Positions 4,647-7,092 of a stretch of DNA of 7,092 bases are shown one piece after another; position 1 is the stretch's first letter; each line of letters starts with the position of its first letter. The notes under the pieces were generated by a model. It was not told where the DNA came from, ran no database searches, and worked only from the letters and a program-made list of their open reading frames with translations. A program made the translations under genes and the position numbers. Origin of the DNA: CAYRSS01 sp964426945 (lineage in GTDB: Bacteria; Planctomycetota; Phycisphaerae; UBA1845); NCBI GenBank assembly GCA_964426945.1, contig CAYRSS010000097.1, forward strand, positions 1 through 7,092. Direction: 5' to 3'.

Positions 4647-6062
4647 ATGCCAAGCCGCGAAGCTCGCAAAGTGCGTATGCCCATACGATCATCGCCGTCG
4701 ACTCCCCGAGAAGTCCTGGCAACTCGCAACCCGCAACGTGCCACGACCACCGGGCCGAAGGGTACGACTGAAGGCCAACGACACGACGATCCAGACGGCC
4801 GCCTACGACGGCACGGGCCGGCGGGTGCGGAAGGTCGTCACGAACGCTGGCGAATTGGTAACACGGAGGTATACTCCTTACACACCGGCTGTGCCGGCAA
4901 GTCCGGCTGGCGGATTGCTCAGGTTGACGACGGCGGCGCCGACATGGAGAAACAAGTACAAGCCGGGCTTGCCCGGTACATCCACGGCACGCAGTACATC
5001 GACGAGGTCGTGATGATGCGCGCCGCGGGCCGGGGCGACCTGTACATCCACCAGGCTGAGGGCGACCAAGGCGGGAGCCCGAAGGACTGGAACGTCATCG
5101 CGGCCACCGACCTCGGCGGCAACGTCGTCGAGCGCTACAGCTACACGCCCTACGGCGAACTCTTCGTCGACCAGCTCACCAGCTGGGGCGACCGCGACGG
5201 CGACTCCGACGTCGACGCCACCGACAAGGGAACGCCCGGCACGACCTGCACCACCCTCACGGGCGCCTGCCGGATCCTCGACCTCGACTTCGACGGGGAC
5301 TACGACGCGAATGACGCCACGCTCTTCGACGCGCTGGACCAGGGGCTGGCGCGGCATCCGGGGAGGAGCTGGAGCGGGGTGGGGGTGCAATCGGGATGGC
5401 AGGGGCTGCTGTCGGAAACCACAACCGGCAGACTGCTGGCTCGCAATTATGAGTGCGAGCCGAGAATACCAGTAATACTTCAAGCTGCTCACTTCCAAGC
5501 CGCAGATATTTTCCGATCGCCGGCTGAGTGGCGCACTGCTCGTATGACCAACTTGGATAATACACAGTCGGGATTCCCTGTTTCTGGTTTGCCGTATCTT
5601 CTATCATATGTCGCAGTTAGTGTCCGGCAGCAGGGAAACAGGACCCCCTTGGAATCATGCCATGCCCTGAATAACACTCCAACAGGTCGTCGTAATGAAG
5701 GTTGGTGGATCAATCGATGCAAGGATTGCTGCAGAGACTACCTCTCAGGAGGCAGTTCTAATCATGTGCAGTGCGACCTCAACTGCGACCAGGGAATCGT
5801 GCCTCCGCTGCCTGAGCTGCCTGCACCCCAACCTCCCCCAGCCCCCCCGCCGGTGTGCCCCCTGGGGACTGTGTGGGAGTCGAGCTTTTTTAGCATGGAA
5901 GATTGTCAGAGGGATCGCGGCCGACCAGGAACTGGTCAATGCCCTATCGAACCAGGTGCGTCTTGCCAGTGCGTAGCCGTGCCTCCTGTACTCGGGCCTC
6001 CAGGAAGTACGGCTTGTTGTGTTGACTCTTCAAATAGTCCGGTGAGCAGGCTACGGCCGTGA
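4647..6062 (+). CDS. RHS-repeat core C-terminal fragment with dockerin-like loops and a Cys/Pro-rich tip (start uncertain, probably degenerate)
   Basis: This is the open frame after the frameshift at 4858/4859. With the ATG at 4647 (TGAGG at 4636-4640, 6 nt upstream) it would be 471 aa, but the first ~70 residues are out-of-frame RHS and intergenic DNA, so this start is doubtful. An ATG at 4944 lacks a good ribosome site. Recognisable RHS sequence includes YIHGTQYIDEVVM (from residue 111), WNVIAATDLGGNVVERYSYT and TPYGEL. Two EF-hand/dockerin-type loops follow (DRDGDSDVDATD at 182-193 and DLDFDGDYDANDATLF at 212-227), then GLARHPGR and TTTGRLLARNYE. The usual final RHS box (GRFxxRDPxG...NPxxxxDPxG) is missing. 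From residue 273 the sequence changes to a lower-GC tail with a cysteine cluster (C358, C361, C362, C376, C380), a Pro-rich segment and a second Cys-rich piece. RHS proteins usually deliver variable C-terminal toxins or build surface structures. Here the absence of an N-terminus suggests an orphan tip module or a pseudogene. Confidence 0.55.
   Translation: MPSREARKVRMPIRSSPSTPREVLATRNPQRATTTGPKGTTEGQRHDDPDGRLRRHGPAGAEGRHERWRIGNTEVYSLHTGCAGKSGWRIAQVDDGGADMEKQVQAGLARYIHGTQYIDEVVMMRAAGRGDLYIHQAEGDQGGSPKDWNVIAATDLGGNVVERYSYTPYGELFVDQLTSWGDRDGDSDVDATDKGTPGTTCTTLTGACRILDLDFDGDYDANDATLFDALDQGLARHPGRSWSGVGVQSGWQGLLSETTTGRLLARNYECEPRIPVILQAAHFQAADIFRSPAEWRTARMTNLDNTQSGFPVSGLPYLLSYVAVSVRQQGNRTPLESCHALNNTPTGRRNEGWWINRCKDCCRDYLSGGSSNHVQCDLNCDQGIVPPLPELPAPQPPPAPPPVCPLGTVWESSFFSMEDCQRDRGRPGTGQCPIEPGASCQCVAVPPVLGPPGSTACCVDSSNSPVSRLRP
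4674..4687. repeat. Short perfect inverted repeat
   Basis: CGTATG (4674-4679) and CATACG (4682-4687) flank a CC dinucleotide. It sits directly after the CGCGAAG-like units and about 75 nt before the point where RHS similarity starts. Function unknown; it may be chance. Confidence 0.3.
4762..4857 (+). pseudogene. RHS-repeat protein remnant, upstream frame (before the frameshift)
   Basis: In the frame of base 4762 the DNA reads VRLKANDTTIQTAAYDG followed by TGRRVRKVVTNAGEL. This is the classic RHS/YD-repeat pattern (AxDTTIQTxxYDGxGRR). Nothing RHS-like precedes it, so the N-terminal part and most repeats of what is normally a protein of well over 1000 aa are absent. After GEL the frame loses RHS character, which resumes at once one frame over as NTEVYS. 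Comparing the two, one base is missing between 4858 and 4859: GAA TTG GAT AAC ACG would be the repaired reading. No plausible start codon with a ribosome site serves this frame. I interpret it as the 5'-truncated, frameshifted end of a former RHS gene. Confidence 0.7.
4885..4897. repeat. Short palindrome within the RHS fragment
   Basis: CCGGC (4885-4889) and GCCGG (4893-4897) flank TGT. In the RHS frame this encodes TGCAG, part of a segment that appears longer than is usual between the EVY and the W-x-x-x-V positions of RHS cores. It is the first of two similar palindromes 74 nt apart. Confidence 0.35.
4956..4979. repeat. Short nested palindrome within the RHS fragment, possible 18-bp insertion
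   Basis: CCGGGC (4963-4968) and GCCCGG (4971-4976) flank TT. An overlapping palindrome CAAGCC-G-GGCTTG occupies 4959-4971, and GTAC lies at both 4956-4959 and 4976-4979. The translated residues QAGLAR separate KQV from YIHGTQ, which are normally close together in RHS cores. That suggests an in-frame 18-bp palindromic insertion. Confidence 0.4.
5190..5336 (+). other. Pair of dockerin/EF-hand-like calcium-binding loops inside the RHS core
   Basis: The first loop (5190-5225) reads DRDGDSDVDATD and the second (5280-5327) DLDFDGDYDANDATLF. Both fit DxDxDGxxDxxD with aspartates at the metal-ligand positions, and the second is followed by the hydrophobic helix of a dockerin repeat. They are separated by about 18 residues containing two cysteines (TCTTLTGAC). 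The pair sits between TPYGEL and GLARHPGR, where other RHS cores continue without interruption. Confidence 0.6.
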
Positions 6063-6076
6063 AGATGAAGTGCGTG

Positions 6077-6082
6077 TGAGGG
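6077..6082 (+). promoter_or_regulatory. Ribosome binding site for the membrane/zinc-ribbon gene
   Basis: TGAGGG lies 6 nt before the ATG at 6089, within the 26-nt gap after the RHS-tail stop. It supports this start and shows that the gene can be translated independently of the RHS tail. Confidence 0.6.
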
Positions 6083-6088
6083 CTTGTT

Positions 6089-6796
6089 ATGGCAAGAGGC
6101 GTCCGCAGGCGCAGTTACTACTCCCTTGTACCTAGGGCAGCACGGCTAACGCTGCTTGGCATGCTATTCATCTTGACGTTGTTAGCTGTTACCTGGGCAG
6201 CCAGTTATACCCGAAACGACTGGCGTCTAAGTGCTGCAGCAATTTCTCAGGACGATCGGGCGTTCTCGTGGTGGCTCTCACAATGGTACTCGGTACGCCC
6301 AGATGGTGGCGAAAACATGCCTATGCTATCTGGCTTACACCATCGAATCCCTTGGACGCGCGGGAGTAGGCTTTTCTGTGGAGTCGCGGATGGATCGTTG
6401 CATTTGGCATCGGTGCATCCTCTACACGCGTCAGCCGACGCTCGCCCTGGATGGCGCCGAACCTACTTTAAGGTTGTGATCGATGAGTGTTCACAATGGA
6501 ACGACGCGGAGCGTGCCGCGCGAGCCACCACTAGGCGCCGTCCTGGTCAAAGGGAACTAAGTGTTTCTCCCGAAGCGGTGTCAAGCTGGGAAACGCTGAA
6601 TTTTCGATGCACGAGCGTCCGAATCCCATTGGCCTATTTCACGGTTGGATGTGCGCTAGTCATGGCATACTGTCTCTGGAAAGCGGTGGTTCGTCCATCG
6701 CTCCGTATGCGCCGTGGCGCCTGCGTCATGTGTGCATACGACTTGAGAGGGAGCGCAGGTCATGTATGCAGTGAATGTGGCTCCCCATTTAGGTAG
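6089..6796 (+). CDS. Two-span membrane protein with C-terminal CxxC zinc ribbon (planctomycete-type)
   Basis: A 235-aa hypothetical membrane protein. A basic N-terminus (residues 1-19) precedes a hydrophobic span at about 19-39 (LTLLGMLFILTLLAVTW), then ASYTRNDW. A region of roughly 140 residues with several Trp follows and should face outside. A second span lies at about 180-201 (IPLAYFTVGCALVMAYCLW). A basic stretch (RPSLRMRRG) leads into a zinc ribbon: Cys212-x2-Cys215-AYDLRGSAGHV-Cys227-x2-Cys230, ending SPFR. This layout (WxxSY after the first span, LRG zinc ribbon at the end) matches a family I know from Phycisphaerae and other planctomycetes, which has no assigned function. TGAGGG lies 6 nt before the ATG. 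It starts 26 nt after the RHS tail and shares its lower GC and relaxed codon use, so both may have arrived together. A partner or immunity role to the RHS tip is conceivable but unproven. Confidence 0.8.
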   Translation: MARGVRRRSYYSLVPRAARLTLLGMLFILTLLAVTWAASYTRNDWRLSAAAISQDDRAFSWWLSQWYSVRPDGGENMPMLSGLHHRIPWTRGSRLFCGVADGSLHLASVHPLHASADARPGWRRTYFKVVIDECSQWNDAERAARATTRRRPGQRELSVSPEAVSSWETLNFRCTSVRIPLAYFTVGCALVMAYCLWKAVVRPSLRMRRGACVMCAYDLRGSAGHVCSECGSPFR

Positions 6797-6877
6797 GGCA
6801 CTCAGTAGTTGCGCTGCGGATGCGCATTTCAGATCCTGCACGTACTTTGTCGGACGGGACTGGCGACCCACCCTGAT

Positions 6878-6905
6878 ACCACTCCCGATGTTAGTCATCG
6901 GTGGT
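6878..6905 (+). repeat. Hairpin with 3-nt bulge, REP-like
   Basis: ACCA-ctc-CCGATG (6878-6890) pairs with CATCGGTGGT (6896-6905) around a TTAGT loop. That is 10 pairs with a CTC bulge on the 5' arm. It begins 82 nt after the stop of the membrane-protein gene and lacks a T-tract, so it is not a standard terminator. Confidence 0.45.
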
Positions 6906-6933
6906 AGGACCGGTCTCGTAGGCCCCAGGTTCT

Positions 6934-6957
6934 GCCGCCTGCGAGTAACTCGGCGGC
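6934..6957 (+). repeat. Second hairpin with 3-nt bulge, REP-like
   Basis: GCCGCC-tgc-GAG (6934-6945) pairs with CTCGGCGGC (6949-6957) around a TAA loop: 9 pairs with a TGC bulge on the 5' arm. It has the same architecture as the hairpin at 6878-6905, although the sequences are unrelated. Confidence 0.45.
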
Positions 6958-6961
6958 GGCT

Positions 6962-6973
6962 GTGAATTTTCAC
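6962..6973. repeat. Short AT-rich palindrome
   Basis: GTGAA (6962-6966) and TTCAC (6969-6973) flank TT. It sits between the second bulged hairpin and the first copy of the 21-bp direct repeat. Confidence 0.3.
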
Positions 6974-6976
6974 CGT

Positions 6977-6997
6977 GGGCGGATAAGGGGTCGGGAG
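6977..6997 (+). repeat. Direct repeat, copy 1
   Basis: The core GGATAAGGGGTCGGGAG (6981-6997) is preceded by GGGC. The copy at 7027-7047 differs at a single position (G to A in the purine run). The two are spaced exactly 50 bp start to start. I recall near-identical GGGTCGGGAGTC words dispersed in planctomycete and other bacterial genomes near REP-type transposase genes, but I cannot verify that here. Confidence 0.7.
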
Positions 6998-7026
6998 TCG
7001 ATACACTGAACCTATCTGCGACCCGG

Positions 7027-7047
7027 GGGCGGATAAAGGGTCGGGAG
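7027..7047 (+). repeat. Direct repeat, copy 2
   Basis: The core GGATAAAGGGTCGGGAG (7031-7047) with the same GGGC lead matches copy 1 at 20 of 21 positions. After the repeats the sequences diverge at once (TCGATAC versus CAATCCT), so the repeated unit is sharply bounded on the right. Confidence 0.7.
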
Positions 7048-7092
7048 CAATCCTGTTCGGCCCGCCGATTGCATGGGCATCGTCGGCGCGAT

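Larger units (their letters stand above)
4477..4761. other. Gene-free stretch between the acetyltransferase and the RHS fragment
   Basis: No convincing gene is seen here on either strand. It contains a short hairpin (GCGCGT-gca-ACGCGC, 4497-4511) that might weakly end the acetyltransferase operon but has no T-tract. It also has two imperfect 9-nt units (CGCGAAGCT and CGCAAAGTG, 4656-4673), which resemble the degenerate CGCGAAG intergenic repeats common in planctomycetes, and a perfect inverted repeat CGTATG-cc-CATACG (4674-4687). A triple GCAAC run lies near 4717-4738. RHS similarity begins only at about 4762, so a recombination breakpoint falls at the right edge. Confidence 0.5.
6797..7092. 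other. Gene-free right end with hairpins and direct repeats
   Basis: No open frame in this stretch has convincing coding character. It contains two bulged hairpins (6878-6905 and 6934-6957), a small palindrome (6962-6973), two direct repeats 50 bp apart (6977-6997 and 7027-7047), and an inverted pair GCAATC / GATTGC (7047-7052 and 7067-7072). The density of such elements suggests a REP-like or mobile-element end rather than a simple spacer. An ATG at 7073 starts MGIVGA but runs off the window without a ribosome site. Confidence 0.5.

Noticed and set aside
4477..4761. tRNA or small RNA in the gene-free stretch
   Set aside because: No cloverleaf, T-loop consensus or promoter-plus-terminator pair could be found.
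4878..5498. A 206-codon open frame on the - strand opposite the RHS core
   Set aside because: Its repeated VEVEVE and GVDVGVAVAV runs are the antisense image of the Asp-rich calcium loops.
6656..7006. A 116-codon open frame on the - strand across the right end
   Set aside because: It overlaps the zinc-ribbon end of the membrane protein and the hairpin region, has no recognisable motif and no ribosome site.
6977..7047. CRISPR array suggested by two 21-bp repeats with a 29-bp spacer
   Set aside because: There are only two copies with one mismatch, no leader and no cas genes, and the context of bulged hairpins fits a REP-like element better.
7073..7092. Possible start of a gene reading MGIVGA at the right edge
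   Set aside because: Only six codons are visible and no Shine-Dalgarno precedes the ATG, so it cannot be supported.

Overview
The window is GC-rich bacterial chromosome, most likely from a planctomycete (Phycisphaerae-like). Three things point there. A small two-span membrane protein (6089-6796) ends in a CxxC-AYDLRG-CxxC zinc ribbon, a C-terminal signature I associate with that group. An RHS fragment carries dockerin-like calcium loops inside its core, as I recall from planctomycete RHS proteins. The MutL is of the endonuclease type. This assignment rests on recognition of families, not on a search.

Layout: (1) 2-88, the 3' end of an unidentified + strand gene, converging on a - strand repair operon across a strong hairpin (139-179). 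(2) 3099-189 on the - strand, mutL followed 28 nt later by an Fpg/Nei-family DNA glycosylase: housekeeping DNA repair, with mismatch repair and oxidised-base repair apparently co-transcribed. (3) 3100-3255, a divergent intergenic region with a small AT-rich promoter island and several GGCGAC-based inverted repeats. (4) 3256-4476 on the + strand, a two-gene operon: a hypothetical protein with weak resemblance to sugar-phosphate isomerase/epimerase TIM barrels, then a confident GNAT acetyltransferase. (5) 4477-4761, a gene-free stretch with minor palindromes.

(6) 4762-6062 is the most unusual part: the C-terminal piece of an RHS-repeat protein with no N-terminal part. Its first ~32 codons are in one frame and the rest in another, and restoring a single missing base at 4858/4859 rejoins them. 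The RHS core stops abruptly near 5463. It is followed by a lower-GC, stop-free, cysteine- and proline-rich tail of about 200 residues that has the look of a swapped RHS C-terminal tip. (7) 6089-6796 starts 26 nt after that tail, has a similar non-GC-rich composition, and encodes the membrane/zinc-ribbon protein. It may be a partner of the RHS tip, but nothing in the sequence proves this.

(8) 6797-7092 has no convincing gene. It holds two hairpins that each carry a 3-nt bulge on the 5' arm, a small palindrome, and a near-perfect 21-bp direct repeat with exactly 50-bp spacing. This layout resembles the repeats that accompany REP-type (RAYT) elements. The left half (1-4476) is an ordinary chromosomal backbone. 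The right part (about 4760-7092) looks like an accessory, recombination-prone segment.
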